Source: an uncultured Veillonella sp. (GTDB taxonomy: Bacteria; Bacillota; Negativicutes; Veillonellales; Veillonellaceae). Taken from it: DNA of 64,000 nt. A model generated the notes under the pieces. It ran no database searches. It was given only the letters and a program-made list of their open reading frames with translations, and was not told where the DNA came from. A program made the position numbers and the translations under genes. Shown piece by piece: positions 36,165 through 45,555 of the stretch; within the stretch, counting starts at the first letter, position 1, and each line of letters opens with the position of its first letter. The DNA lies in NCBI GenBank assembly GCA_934202095.1, contig CAKPXN010000001.1:62001-126000 (forward strand), read 5' to 3'.

Positions 36165-37565
36165 TTACCACATACCGATTGCTTTCATCCAGATAGAACC
36201 TAATCCAACAAAGATGATTAAGTTAATAACAGATGAGAAGAAACCGAGTTTCCACCATGTGTTTTGAGGAACATATCCAGTGTTGAAGATTACTGGAGAA
36301 GGACCTGCTGCATAGTGAGTCAAGGACATACACAAGTTAGATGTGAATGCAATCATCAACAATGTCAACATTGGTGGTGCACCAGCGGAAATCGCAATAG
36401 CAGAGAATGCTACGAACATGGCAGAAATATGAGCTGTTAAGGATGCAAATACATAGTGGGAATATGTATTGATAAGTACGGCAATAACGAAGGCGATAAC
36501 CCAAGAGCCTTCTGGAATATAGCCACCTACAAGTACGGTTGCCCATTTGATGAAGCCTAATTTGGACAAGAATCCAGCAAAGCCCATCAATGTACCCATC
36601 CAAACCAATGTATCCCAAGCACCTTTTTCACTTTTAACATCGTCCCAAATAAGAACGCCTGTAGCAAGCAAAATAGAAATACCTAAGAATGCAACAGTAG
36701 TAGCATCAAGGTGTGTAAGTTGAGATGTAGCCCACAATACTAAGGCTAAAATAAATACGCCTAGCATAACCCATTCTTGGAAGGACATTTTACCAAGGTC
36801 TTTTAACTCTTCTTTGATCATTTGTTGTGCATCACGAGCATCTTTGATTTCAGGTGGGTATACTTTATAAATAAAGTACGGCATGATAATCAATGCAATG
36901 ATGCCAGGAACGATAGCTGCTATAGCCCAGTCGCCCCAAGTAATACCAATACCAAAGGATTGAAGTGCCAAAGCAGCAACTAATGTATTACCCGCCATGG
37001 ATGTTTGGAACATAGCTGATGTAATGGTATTGACTTGATAAATGGATTGCATCAAGAAAGAACCAATTTTACGTGGACCATCTTGTGGTTCAGAACCAAA
37101 TGCTTTTGCTAAGCTTGTAGTAATTGGCATGATAACGCCGCCTACACGAGCTGTGTTAGATGGTGTTGCTGGAGCCAAAATCAAATCAGATAAAGCTAAT
37201 GCATAGGCTAAGCGTAAAGAACTGCTACCAAAAGCAGCGATCAAATTATACGCAATACGTTTACCCAAACCAGTTTTAATAAAGCCACGAGAGAATAAGA
37301 ACGCACCAACAATCAACCAAATTGCAGAATTAGCAAAACCAGAGATTGCTTCTCCGATTTTCAATGTGCCTGTTAATGCAGCTACAGTAATAACAACGAT
37401 GGATACGCCACCAATCGGTAACGGCTGCGTAATAAAGCCTACGATGGTAGCAACAAAGATGGCGAATAAGTGCCAAGATTGAGGTGTCAAACCCTCTGGT
37501 GTTGGAATAAACCACAGGCCTATACCAAAGACCGCTGGAATAATCCAGTTCAATAGTTTTTTCAT
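36165..37565 (-). CDS. DASS/SLC13-family anion transporter (dicarboxylate type)
   Basis: I chose ATG 37565 (MKKLLNW) because AGGAGG lies seven bases upstream; the 37571 ATG would be too close to it. About 12-14 membrane segments are visible in 466 residues. Conserved family stretches include LAPATPSNTARVGGVIMPI and the second repeat's SLTHYAAGPSPVIF, typical of the plastid 2-oxoglutarate/malate and bacterial CitT/TtdT group. It likely exchanges C4-dicarboxylates, 2-oxoglutarate or citrate, which fits fermentation through pyc. Exact substrate unknown. Monocistronic, with a terminator on each side. Confidence 0.88.
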   Translation of the reverse strand: MKKLLNWIIPAVFGIGLWFIPTPEGLTPQSWHLFAIFVATIVGFITQPLPIGGVSIVVITVAALTGTLKIGEAISGFANSAIWLIVGAFLFSRGFIKTGLGKRIAYNLIAAFGSSSLRLAYALALSDLILAPATPSNTARVGGVIMPITTSLAKAFGSEPQDGPRKIGSFLMQSIYQVNTITSAMFQTSMAGNTLVAALALQSFGIGITWGDWAIAAIVPGIIALIIMPYFIYKVYPPEIKDARDAQQMIKEELKDLGKMSFQEWVMLGVFILALVLWATSQLTHLDATTVAFLGISILLATGVLIWDDVKSEKGAWDTLVWMGTLMGFAGFLSKLGFIKWATVLVGGYIPEGSWVIAFVIAVLINTYSHYVFASLTAHISAMFVAFSAIAISAGAPPMLTLLMIAFTSNLCMSLTHYAAGPSPVIFNTGYVPQNTWWKLGFFSSVINLIIFVGLGSIWMKAIGMW

Positions 37566-37605
37566 ACACATACCTCCTACATAGGAAAAAAATTAAACTT
37601 TGTAT

Positions 37606-37643
37606 GAAAAAAGCTGTACATCTAAAACTATGCACAGCTTTCA
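37606..37643 (-). terminator. Intrinsic terminator after the Mrp ATPase gene
   Basis: Arms GAAAAAAGCTGT-a-CAT and ATG-c-ACAGCTTTC pair around a short loop with a T tract on minus, 15 nt past the stop. Confidence 0.75.
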
Positions 37644-37657
37644 TCGTCATATACATC

Positions 37658-38491
37658 CTATTCAGGTAAAGATACATCCTCTAAATTTGTTTTATCGATA
37701 GACTCAATATCACCTTTATCGCATAAATTTGCAATATTAGGATCAATTGGTAAACGGCTCAACAATAATAGACCATATTTTTGAAGAATTTCTTCAATAT
37801 GGCTTTCACCAAAGATTTGGTAATCCTTACCATTATCTGGACAATGGAAGTAAGAGTAGTTTTCTACTACACCGATGATAGGCACTTGCATCAAATCAGC
37901 CATTTTAACTGCTTTTTCAACAATCATGGATACCAAGTCTTGAGGGGATGTAACAATAATAATGCCATCCAATTTCAGGGATTGATATACAGTAATTGCT
38001 ACGTCACCTGTTCCTGGTGGCATATCAACGAATAAATAGTCGATATCCTTCCAAATAACATCACTGTAGAATTGTTTTACAACATTACCTAAAATAGGAC
38101 CACGCCACAATACAGGATCTGTATCATTTTCAAGCAAGAGGTTTACAGACATTACATCAATGCCATATTGCTTAGTTTTAACAGGATACATACCAATTTC
38201 GTCAGCGTAAGCCTTTTCTTTGATACCAAACATCTTAGGAATGGATGGACCAGTTATATCGGCATCAAGAATACCTACTTTATAACCTTTACGAGCCATC
38301 GTTAAGGCCATCAAACTTGTAACGGAAGATTTACCTACGCCACCTTTACCGGATACAACACCGATAACATGTTTAACGGAACTCAATTCATGCAATGGAG
38401 CCGTCATATCTTGAGGCTGTTGTGCACCACCGCAACCTGCGGATTTGGATGGACAACCGTTGCAATCACTACTGCTGCTACCGCAACCCAT
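37658..38491 (-). CDS. Mrp/NBP35-family iron-sulfur carrier ATPase
   Basis: ATG 38491 is favoured over an in-frame GTG at 38500 because AGG lies eight bases before it. The N-terminal tail is Cys-rich (CGSSSSDCNGCPSKSAGCGG), as in NBP35-like scaffolds. The deviant Walker A GKGGVGKSS is the family signature, followed by LDADITGPS and VDMPPGTGD. It binds and transfers Fe-S clusters to apoproteins. The C-terminal CxxC region appears as YFHCPDNGKDY, with only one Cys. 277 residues. Confidence 0.9.
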   Translation of the reverse strand: MGCGSSSSDCNGCPSKSAGCGGAQQPQDMTAPLHELSSVKHVIGVVSGKGGVGKSSVTSLMALTMARKGYKVGILDADITGPSIPKMFGIKEKAYADEIGMYPVKTKQYGIDVMSVNLLLENDTDPVLWRGPILGNVVKQFYSDVIWKDIDYLFVDMPPGTGDVAITVYQSLKLDGIIIVTSPQDLVSMIVEKAVKMADLMQVPIIGVVENYSYFHCPDNGKDYQIFGESHIEEILQKYGLLLLSRLPIDPNIANLCDKGDIESIDKTNLEDVSLPE

Positions 38492-38618
38492 AGTAAACAC
38501 CTACTTTCTTCGAGGACTTTCCTCAACAATATATAGTTAGAAAATTATTATCTCATTGTAAATATTGTTCATTGTGAAAGCTCTTTCTATAGCTAACACA
38601 TTATATATTTACAGTGTT

Positions 38619-38648
38619 ATTGTATCATGGTAGTTTAATAATTTTCAA
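38619..38648 (-). promoter_or_regulatory. Promoter of the Mrp gene
   Basis: On minus, TTGAAA, an 18-bp spacer and an extended -10 (TGATACAAT), ~130 nt upstream of the start. Confidence 0.55.
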
Positions 38649-38681
38649 TATAGATATATTCATTAACATATCTCAAAGGAA

Positions 38682-39875
38682 TTATTCACCACAATATTCC
38701 TTTGTAAGAGCACAGAGGATTTCCATACCCTTTTCAATTTCCGGAATAGTTGGCACCGTATAGCTCAAACGGAATGCGTGACCATTTTGTACGCCATCAG
38801 CTGCAAAGGCACCACATTTAATGATGCCTACATTTTTATCCATGCACGCTTCAAAGAATTCATCACAATCAACAGTATCAGGCATTGTCATCCATGCAAA
38901 CATACCACCTGTTGGTTGTGTCAAATGAACCTTGGAACTTCCCTTTTCTTTAAATACACGCATCATGGCATCACATTTAGATTTATATACCTTTCGTACA
39001 TTTTCTAAATGTGCATCATAATCGATGTGGTCTAGTACGTGTGCTACCACCTTTTGTGTAACTAGTGGCATTTGTCCAGCCGTATTATTTTTAAGCGCTT
39101 GAATAGTACCGATAACATCTTCTGGTCCCAACAAGAACCCTACGCGCAAGCCTGCCGATAATGTTTTAGAATAGGATCCAGCATAGAGAACGCGGTTTTC
39201 TGTATCAAAAGATTTAAAGGTAGGTACATGTTCGCCAGCAAAACGAATTTCACCATATGGATCATCTTCATAAATGAACAAGTCATATTTAGATGCAACA
39301 GCGTAAATTTCTTTACGACGCTCTAAAGGCATGGTAATGCCTGTTGGATTTTGAAAATTTGGAATTAAATAGATATATTTCCCCTTACCGGATTGAGCTG
39401 CTTTTTCTAATTCGCTTGGAATCATACCGAACTCATCAGTTTTGATACCGACTGCCTTAGCCCCCATATTGCGTACAGAATTGATAGCACTTGTGAAGGT
39501 ATAATCATCCATGTACACTTCATCGCTAGGTTCACACACGGTAATTGGTACTAAGCCCAATAGTTGACCAGCCCCATTAGAAATGATTAGACCTTGGCCG
39601 TCTAAATTCATATGGTGAACTTTCGATAAACGTTGTAAGGTCAATTCTGCTAATCGCGCATCCCCTTGCATCGGACCGTATTGTAATAAACCCATAGGAT
39701 TATCATGAACGATGAAATCAAAGGCATCTTCGATGACTTTCACAGGAATTGCCTCTGGTGCGGGATTACCAATACCAAAACTGATAAATCCTGGTACACC
39801 TACACCACGTTCAAATACTTCACGGATGAAATTAGGACCTTTTAATATGACACGTTCAGGAAGTGAAAAACTCAT
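38682..39875 (-). CDS. Class I/II PLP aminotransferase (LysN/2-aminoadipate type)
   Basis: A fold-type I aminotransferase of 397 residues. PLP-site markers are SNGAGQLLGLV, YLIPNFQNPTGITMP (Asn/Pro substrate loop), EDDPYGEIRF and the Schiff-base Lys in YAGSYSKTLSAGLRVGF. It is closest in layout to 2-aminoadipate/aromatic aminotransferases of the MocR-catalytic-domain group, without a GntR DNA-binding domain. Likely role: transamination of branched, aromatic or aminoadipate-type amino acids. AGAGG site. Followed by an unrelated gene 40 nt upstream. Confidence 0.85.
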   Translation of the reverse strand: MSFSLPERVILKGPNFIREVFERGVGVPGFISFGIGNPAPEAIPVKVIEDAFDFIVHDNPMGLLQYGPMQGDARLAELTLQRLSKVHHMNLDGQGLIISNGAGQLLGLVPITVCEPSDEVYMDDYTFTSAINSVRNMGAKAVGIKTDEFGMIPSELEKAAQSGKGKYIYLIPNFQNPTGITMPLERRKEIYAVASKYDLFIYEDDPYGEIRFAGEHVPTFKSFDTENRVLYAGSYSKTLSAGLRVGFLLGPEDVIGTIQALKNNTAGQMPLVTQKVVAHVLDHIDYDAHLENVRKVYKSKCDAMMRVFKEKGSSKVHLTQPTGGMFAWMTMPDTVDCDEFFEACMDKNVGIIKCGAFAADGVQNGHAFRLSYTVPTIPEIEKGMEILCALTKEYCGE

Positions 39876-39917
39876 AGTATCGCCTCTTTTATTTTAACTA
39901 CATAGAATTACATTTTA

Positions 39918-40655
39918 TTAAGCATTAGGATCATGTTCTCGTTCTGCATTACGCTTATTAATATAGCGTTTGTATACCTTCCACAAAATGAAATATACAA
40001 TGGCTGCTACGACGACAATAATACCTAGGCGCCCCATATTTTCTTGAAAATTGACAATATCTGTGCCAATAGCAACTTCAAGGGCTGTAGACGGGAATTT
40101 ACCAATTAAATTGGCCAAGATGTAGTCACGCGGTTTAATCTTACTGATAGCCCCTAGCGCAGTGATGACACCAGATGGAAAATAAGGTAATGATCTAGCA
40201 AACAACATAACTACAAAACCATTGTTACCGGAGAAATCGTCAACCTTCATCAATGTGGTACTCTTAGAAATTAGCTTATCCGCCGCATCTCGTAAGAAAT
40301 AACGCATAATGTAAAAGCTGATAACTACCCCAATAGTTTCAGCGAGCCAGGAAATAATAATGCCAGGCCACATGCCAAACACGAGACCATTCGCTGTGGA
40401 AATAAAGATAGATGGCAAAAAGCCTACAGCATTGACAAAAATATCAAGGAGCATACTCACCACCATGGCCATAGGCCCATAGCCTTGAATATACTCAGCA
40501 ATTTCCTCCATAGAACCGCTCGTAGCTAAATGCCACATAGTTGGGTAAAATGTTGGATCTACAATATTAATGATGATAAGTAATACGACAAATAATACGC
40601 CCGCTATTACCTGCACCAAGCCTTCACCAGAAGGCGAAAATTTTCGTTCTTTCAT
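39918..40655 (-). CDS. TVP38/TMEM64 (VTT-domain) membrane protein
   Basis: The 245-residue protein has about six hydrophobic segments. The VTT (SNARE_assoc) core is visible: GFLPSIFISTANGLVFG, then ARSLPYFPSGVITALGAISK and LANLIGKFPSTALEVAIG. Proteins of this group are lipid scramblases or transporters of the inner membrane; the specific substrate is unknown. A GAGG site precedes the start. An extended -10 (TGATATAAT) lies just upstream at 40686-40691 on minus. Confidence 0.85.
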   Translation of the reverse strand: MKERKFSPSGEGLVQVIAGVLFVVLLIIINIVDPTFYPTMWHLATSGSMEEIAEYIQGYGPMAMVVSMLLDIFVNAVGFLPSIFISTANGLVFGMWPGIIISWLAETIGVVISFYIMRYFLRDAADKLISKSTTLMKVDDFSGNNGFVVMLFARSLPYFPSGVITALGAISKIKPRDYILANLIGKFPSTALEVAIGTDIVNFQENMGRLGIIVVVAAIVYFILWKVYKRYINKRNAEREHDPNA

Positions 40656-40755
40656 AGTTACCTCGTTTAATAAAAAACTAGTACTATTATATCATGTAAA
40701 TAATCAATAAATATGATATTATTAACATATATCTATTTAATTTTGGAGTGGAAAA

Positions 40756-41310
40756 ATGAATTTCTTAAAAAAATTACTAATTTTGTTTCTTTTTATTATT
40801 TCATGCTCTAATACTTCATCCGCAATTAACTTGCACGATTTACGTAATGATATCAATATATTACAGGTATTGAGCTCAGATAATAACGATTACTATATTG
40901 ATAAAAAATCAACAAAACAAATTAATTCTGGCTCTGATGATACTACAATACGCTCTATAGTTTATATAGTTAATTATGATAATGCAGAAATTTATGAAAT
41001 TCATATTGACTATACATACAACCCTTTTCTAAGTTACTATCAACTAGCCAAAGAGAAAACTCCTCCAAATAACCTTATATCACAAAAAATAATAGATGAG
41101 ATATTAGAAGAAAAAAAAGTTGTTTCTGGTATTACATCACAAACAATTAGAGAAATAGTATATAGCTTTGATGGACGTGTTTTATTTTCAGAAACACTAC
41201 CCAAAACACTTAGGTTTGATAAATTTGGAACTCCTAGTTATTTACTTGGAGATAAGCTATATTCAATAATTTTTAATATCACATATGACAATATATACGA
41301 TGCTATTTAA
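40756..41310 (+). CDS. Putative exported lipoprotein, unknown
   Basis: One of four plus-strand genes. The N-terminus MNFLKKLLILFLFIISCSN is a signal peptide with an IISC lipobox, so membrane anchoring by lipid is likely; cleavage at SSA is an alternative. The mature part (~165 residues) is Asp/Tyr/Ile-rich and has no recognised family. The ribosome site is TTGGAG. It lies 18 nt before the thioesterase-like gene and is more AT-rich than it. Confidence 0.65.
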   Translation: MNFLKKLLILFLFIISCSNTSSAINLHDLRNDINILQVLSSDNNDYYIDKKSTKQINSGSDDTTIRSIVYIVNYDNAEIYEIHIDYTYNPFLSYYQLAKEKTPPNNLISQKIIDEILEEKKVVSGITSQTIREIVYSFDGRVLFSETLPKTLRFDKFGTPSYLLGDKLYSIIFNITYDNIYDAI

Positions 41311-41328
41311 ATAGAAAGAAGGTATATT

Positions 41329-41721
41329 ATGATACAAATCGGTCAATCTGCCATAGCGACAATAACAGTTACAGAATCTAATATTGCCAAAACAATGAAG
41401 TCTGGTTCTCTTGAAGTATTCGCTACTCCTGCTATGTGTGCACTTATGGAAGAAGCTGCACAAGCAGCAGTACAACCAGAATTAAACGACGGTGAAGGCA
41501 CGGTAGGCATCTCCCTATCGATTAGCCATGATGCCCCTTCCCCAATGGGTGCTACCATTACGGCTACTGCTACAGTAACAGCTGTGGAAGGCCGTAAAAT
41601 CTCCTTTGCCATCGAAGCATCCGATGGTGTTGGTGTCATCGGTAAAGGCACACATGAACGATTCGTCATTAACAACGAAAAATTTATGTCTAAAGTTAAT
41701 GCACGAAAAGCATCAAACTAA
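41329..41721 (+). CDS. Hot-dog thioesterase of the FlK-like family
   Basis: A 130-residue single hot-dog domain. The pattern SGSLEVFATPAMCALMEEAA with Thr, Glu and downstream GKGTHERFVI (His) matches the T/E/H triad of fluoroacetyl-CoA thioesterase-like proteins. It probably hydrolyses a small acyl-CoA; the substrate is unknown. AGAAGG precedes the start. Likely cotranscribed with the upstream lipoprotein gene and ended by the terminator at 41757-41792. Confidence 0.8.
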   Translation: MIQIGQSAIATITVTESNIAKTMKSGSLEVFATPAMCALMEEAAQAAVQPELNDGEGTVGISLSISHDAPSPMGATITATATVTAVEGRKISFAIEASDGVGVIGKGTHERFVINNEKFMSKVNARKASN

Positions 41722-41756
41722 ATAGACCGATTCAATAAAATAATTTCATAAACACA

Positions 41757-41792
41757 AACATCCTCCACAATCGTCTGATTATGGAGGATGTT
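41757..41792. terminator. Bidirectional terminator between convergent genes
   Basis: Arms AACATCCTCCA/TGGAGGATGTT with a 14-nt loop and T tract lie between the stops of the thioesterase (+) and ilvE (-). Confidence 0.8.
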
Positions 41793-41824
41793 TTCATATT
41801 ATATTCTTTTATATGACTAAAAGA

Positions 41825-42847
41825 TTAGCAAATCTTAACTACCCAGCCTTCTGGAGCTTCGATTTCGCCATGTTGGATACCAAGTAATGTATCATATAAT
41901 TTTTTAGTTACAGGGCCCATATCATCCATGCCAGCTGGTACATTAATAGTGCCTTCTGGCGTATCGATTTGACCTACTGGAGAAATAACCGCTGCTGTAC
42001 CGCAAAGACCGATTTCTGCAAAGTCTTTTAATTCATCTTTATGAACAGGGCGATGTTCTACTTTCATACCAAGATAATGTTCTGCTACATACATCAAAGA
42101 ACGACGTGTAATGGATGGCAAGATGCTATCGGATTTAGGTGTTACCAATGCACCATCTTTAGAAATGAAGATGAAGTTAGCACCACCAGTTTCTTCTACA
42201 TGAGTACGTGTAGCCGCATCAAGATACATATTTTCAGCATAACCTTTTGCATGTGCATCAGTGATAGCATATAAGCTCATAGCATAGTTAAGACCAGCTT
42301 TGATGTGACCAGTACCATGAGGAGCTGCACGGTCAAAATCAGTAACACGGATTTTGATTGGTTTTGCGCCACCTTTAAAGTAAGGGCCTACTGGTGTAGT
42401 AAATACACGGAATTGATATTCGTCAGCTGGTTTTACACCGATAACGGAGTTAGTACCCATCATGTAAGGACGAATATATAGGCTTGCACCATGACCATAA
42501 GGAGGTACAAAATCTTTATTAGCTTTTACTACTTCTTTAACAGCTTCAAGGAAACGACCTTCAGGTAATGTAGGCATTACGAGGCGTTCACAAGATTGAT
42601 TTAAACGTTCAGCGTTTAGATCAGGACGGAAACATACGATGTGACCATCTTTAGTATAGTATGCTTTCAAACCTTCGAATACAGTTTGTGCATATTGGAA
42701 TACACCTGCACATTCATTAAGGACAACGTTAGCATCTGTAATTAAACCGCCTTCATCCCATTTACCATCTTTATATGTAGTCAAATAACGATAATCGGTT
42801 TCTACATAACCAAAACCGAGATTATCCCAATCAATATTCTTACTCAT
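41825..42847 (-). CDS. ilvE: Branched-chain amino acid aminotransferase
   Basis: ATG 42847 (MSKNIDW) is chosen because GGAGG lies eight bases upstream; the ATG at 42862 would put that site inside the gene. A fold-type IV PLP enzyme of 340 residues: LNECAGVFQYAQTVFEGLKA, RPDLNAERLNQSC, catalytic Lys in GHIKAGLNYAMSLY, and AVISPVGQ near the end. It catalyses the last step of Val/Leu/Ile synthesis or the first of degradation. Confidence 0.95.
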   Translation of the reverse strand: MSKNIDWDNLGFGYVETDYRYLTTYKDGKWDEGGLITDANVVLNECAGVFQYAQTVFEGLKAYYTKDGHIVCFRPDLNAERLNQSCERLVMPTLPEGRFLEAVKEVVKANKDFVPPYGHGASLYIRPYMMGTNSVIGVKPADEYQFRVFTTPVGPYFKGGAKPIKIRVTDFDRAAPHGTGHIKAGLNYAMSLYAITDAHAKGYAENMYLDAATRTHVEETGGANFIFISKDGALVTPKSDSILPSITRRSLMYVAEHYLGMKVEHRPVHKDELKDFAEIGLCGTAAVISPVGQIDTPEGTINVPAGMDDMGPVTKKLYDTLLGIQHGEIEAPEGWVVKIC

Positions 42848-42890
42848 AACAATGACCTCCATGCATATTAATATACTAATAATCTTAACA

Positions 42891-44096
42891 CTATGAGCAA
42901 GTTATTTCAACACATTCTATAGAGGTTAGAAGTTTATCTATAATAAACTTAGTGCGATTTAAATCATACGGTACATCATAACGCGTATGATATGAAATAG
43001 ATTCTACGCGTCCAGTACGAACCATATTATCTGGTCCAAAAGGAACTTTTACAATATCCCCTTCATATATATCGTTTCTATCTGTACGATAATAAAACTC
43101 TTGGCCAACCTTAAAAATATATACAGAACAATACGTATATACTTTCCTATCAGATATATGATTGGATTGTAAAAACTCTTGTAAAGATTTGTCTCTTGTA
43201 TGAGCACGTATAAAACTAATTAGATTTTTATACCAAGCGGGCACATACTGATTAATTATATTTCCTATAAACAATGTATCCTCTTTATGCGCCCATTTAA
43301 TACGTACTGTCACGATACCACCACGAGCAGGGTCATTATCACTTTCATGAGTTTCACCAAGACTAAAGGAATCTAGACTATATAGCGTTTCGCCAATATG
43401 AAAGTCAATATCTTGCTTCAATTGATGAATCATTTGATTATCTACATACTCGCTGTGACTATGGCTCGACTGTCCAAATTGCTTACTTTTACAATCAATG
43501 GAAATAGACGACTGATTCCAATTAAAGCTCAACGTATTTATATCACCATATTCTTGGTATATATTTTTTTGCACTTCAATATGAATCTCCTGTATTCGAT
43601 CTTTTTCCCGATTTCCATCAAACAAAAGTAATGTAGGCGTACCTAAAATTTGTCTAAACAGTATAGACATGGCCCGCATGTCATTATCAAAAGGGAATTC
43701 ATATGTGAACTCTTGTCCCTCAGTATTGACGAGCTGCACTTGAACAGCACACTCCTCCTCATCATATAGGACAATATCATCAGAAAATCTATACCTCATA
43801 AGCTCTAATAGATATTGTTTTTGAGCCGTCTCAATTGAGTACTCCGTAGTAGTGAAGGATTCTATTTTACCCTCTACAGGTTTCGAGATATGCTCCCATT
43901 TAATACCATAGGTAACACTAATGGTTTCCTTAATAGAAATATGTTGTATCTCTTCAATATAGTAATCTTTACGATTAAATTTCACTTCGTTTGGAACGCC
44001 ATCTGGTAAATCCCCATACCAACTACCCGTACTTATAATATCGCAAGATGCTACGGTACCTACAAATTCATCTGTCACATTTCTATGCATATACAT
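42891..44096 (-). CDS. Hypothetical protein with PriA-like beta tail
   Basis: Unrecognised 401-residue soluble protein. Most of it is a mix of beta strands and acidic loops (VTYGIKWEHISKP, FDGNREKDRIQEIHIEVQ), and the last ~75 residues read YYRTDRNDIYEGDIVKVPFG then GRVESISYH, a GDxVxVPFG pattern seen in the PriA 3' DNA-binding domain and in many small uncharacterised proteins. No signal peptide or membrane helix. AGGAGG site. An extended -10 (TGATATACT) lies at ~44126-44131 on minus. Confidence 0.65.
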   Translation of the reverse strand: MYMHRNVTDEFVGTVASCDIISTGSWYGDLPDGVPNEVKFNRKDYYIEEIQHISIKETISVTYGIKWEHISKPVEGKIESFTTTEYSIETAQKQYLLELMRYRFSDDIVLYDEEECAVQVQLVNTEGQEFTYEFPFDNDMRAMSILFRQILGTPTLLLFDGNREKDRIQEIHIEVQKNIYQEYGDINTLSFNWNQSSISIDCKSKQFGQSSHSHSEYVDNQMIHQLKQDIDFHIGETLYSLDSFSLGETHESDNDPARGGIVTVRIKWAHKEDTLFIGNIINQYVPAWYKNLISFIRAHTRDKSLQEFLQSNHISDRKVYTYCSVYIFKVGQEFYYRTDRNDIYEGDIVKVPFGPDNMVRTGRVESISYHTRYDVPYDLNRTKFIIDKLLTSIECVEITCS

Positions 44097-44246
44097 AGGA
44101 ACTCCTCCTTTTATTACTTTTTAAAAGTATATCAAATAGGATGTGACAAAAATGCCTCTATATAATTATTTCGTCAAAATTATTCTTTACATACCAATTT
44201 ATATTATAATAAACTTAATGTCCTAATGTGTAAGGAGGTATCGCTC

Positions 44247-44912
44247 ATGAAAGAATCTACTAAACATAAACTAATCCCAAATCTTAAAAATATCATTTGT
44301 ATAGGCCTTAATTATGCGGACCATATTGCTGAAACCAGTCTTGCTACACATGATTTTCCAGAAATCTTTATGAAAACTACAAATGCTCTAGCTAGCAACC
44401 ATGATACGATTACCATTGAAAATGAATCATTACATTACGATTACGAAGGGGAACTCGTTATAGTCATTGGTAAAGCAGGCAAAAATATTCCTCGTGACAA
44501 AGCTAAAGAACATATCTTAGGCTATACCATAGGTAATGACGTATCAGCGCGCGCTTTACAATTTAGAGGCTCTCAATGGATTCTTGGCAAATCGCTAGAT
44601 AACTTTGCTCCTATTGGCCCTATTATCGTAACACCTGACGAATTTGATTTTGACAATGCTACCATTACAACGACAGTCAATGGAGAGGTTCGTCAACAAG
44701 CCCAATTACAACAAATGCTGTTTAAGCCGGATGCGATTATCGAATTTGTATCTCAGTATATTACACTACAAGAAGGTGACATCATCTTTACTGGTACACC
44801 TAGTGGCGTTGTACTCGGTAAAAATGAAGAACGATATGGTTGGCTAAAATCAGGTGATACAGTATCTATTACAATTAATGGTATTGGTACATTAGTAAAT
44901 CAATTTAAATAA
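44247..44912 (+). CDS. Fumarylacetoacetate hydrolase-family protein
   Basis: ATG 44247 (MKESTKH) has AAGGAGGT seven bases upstream, better than 44226. The 221-residue protein has the single FAH fold: YADHIAE, metal-binding YDYEGELVIVIG, GNDVSARALQFRG, GKSLDNFAPIGP and FTGTPSGV. Members act as acylpyruvate hydrolases, oxaloacetate decarboxylases/tautomerases or 2-hydroxyhepta-diene isomerases; the substrate cannot be read here. Monocistronic, ended by a terminator. Confidence 0.9.
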   Translation: MKESTKHKLIPNLKNIICIGLNYADHIAETSLATHDFPEIFMKTTNALASNHDTITIENESLHYDYEGELVIVIGKAGKNIPRDKAKEHILGYTIGNDVSARALQFRGSQWILGKSLDNFAPIGPIIVTPDEFDFDNATITTTVNGEVRQQAQLQQMLFKPDAIIEFVSQYITLQEGDIIFTGTPSGVVLGKNEERYGWLKSGDTVSITINGIGTLVNQFK

Positions 44913-44945
44913 TTTCCCGAATAAATAAATAACCTATATATACCA

Positions 44946-44999
44946 AAAGAGATTACCTATGATGTGTCTATCCATCATGAGTAATCTCTTTCTTCTTTT
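44946..44999. terminator. Strong intrinsic terminator between convergent genes
   Basis: Arms AAAGAGATTAC/GTAATCTCTTT plus inner ATGATG/CATCAT, followed by CTTCTTTTTT on plus. Confidence 0.88.
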
Positions 45000-45040
45000 T
45001 TATAAATCTATTTAAATATGATTTTACAATCTAATATGTA

Positions 45041-45538
45041 CTATTTATGTTCCACCTCAAGATCGAGCATATATTTCTTACGTTCAATACCGCCCGCATA
45101 TCCTGTCAATTTACCATTACTACCAACCACACGATGACACGGCACAATGATAGATATAGGATTATGTCCTACAGCCCCTCCTACAGCTTGAGCAGAGAAT
45201 GTTTCTTTGCCTTGTTTTTCAGCAATCTTCTTACCTATTTCTCCATAAGTTGTCGTTTCACCATAAGGAATGGTTTGTAATATAGACCATACAGATTTAC
45301 GGAATTCTGTTCCTTCAAGTTGTATTGGTGGTGTAATAAACGGTTTTTGTCCTTTAAAATATTGATCTAGCCACATAATGGTCACTTCAAAAGGGCCTGT
45401 TTTTTGTTCAATATACTCCGCATCATCATAACTAGGTGCATGAGCTTCATCAACGAAAAATAAATCTGTTAAATACGTTAATGTACCAAGCATTATCATC
45501 GTTCCTAACGGGCTTTCATAGGTGTATTTATAATTCAT
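45041..45538 (-). CDS. ogt: Methylated-DNA--protein-cysteine methyltransferase
   Basis: A suicidal repair protein that takes the methyl from O6-methylguanine. The active-site IIVPCHRVVGSNG with PCHR is plain, and the winged-helix before it is SVWSILQTIPYGETTTYGEI. At 165 residues it carries the N-terminal ribonuclease-like domain as well. It follows the sirtuin gene closely (17 nt) and may be cotranscribed with the sirtuin and macrodomain genes. Confidence 0.95.
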   Translation of the reverse strand: MNYKYTYESPLGTMIMLGTLTYLTDLFFVDEAHAPSYDDAEYIEQKTGPFEVTIMWLDQYFKGQKPFITPPIQLEGTEFRKSVWSILQTIPYGETTTYGEIGKKIAEKQGKETFSAQAVGGAVGHNPISIIVPCHRVVGSNGKLTGYAGGIERKKYMLDLEVEHK

Positions 45539-45555
45539 AGTACATTAACTCCTTC

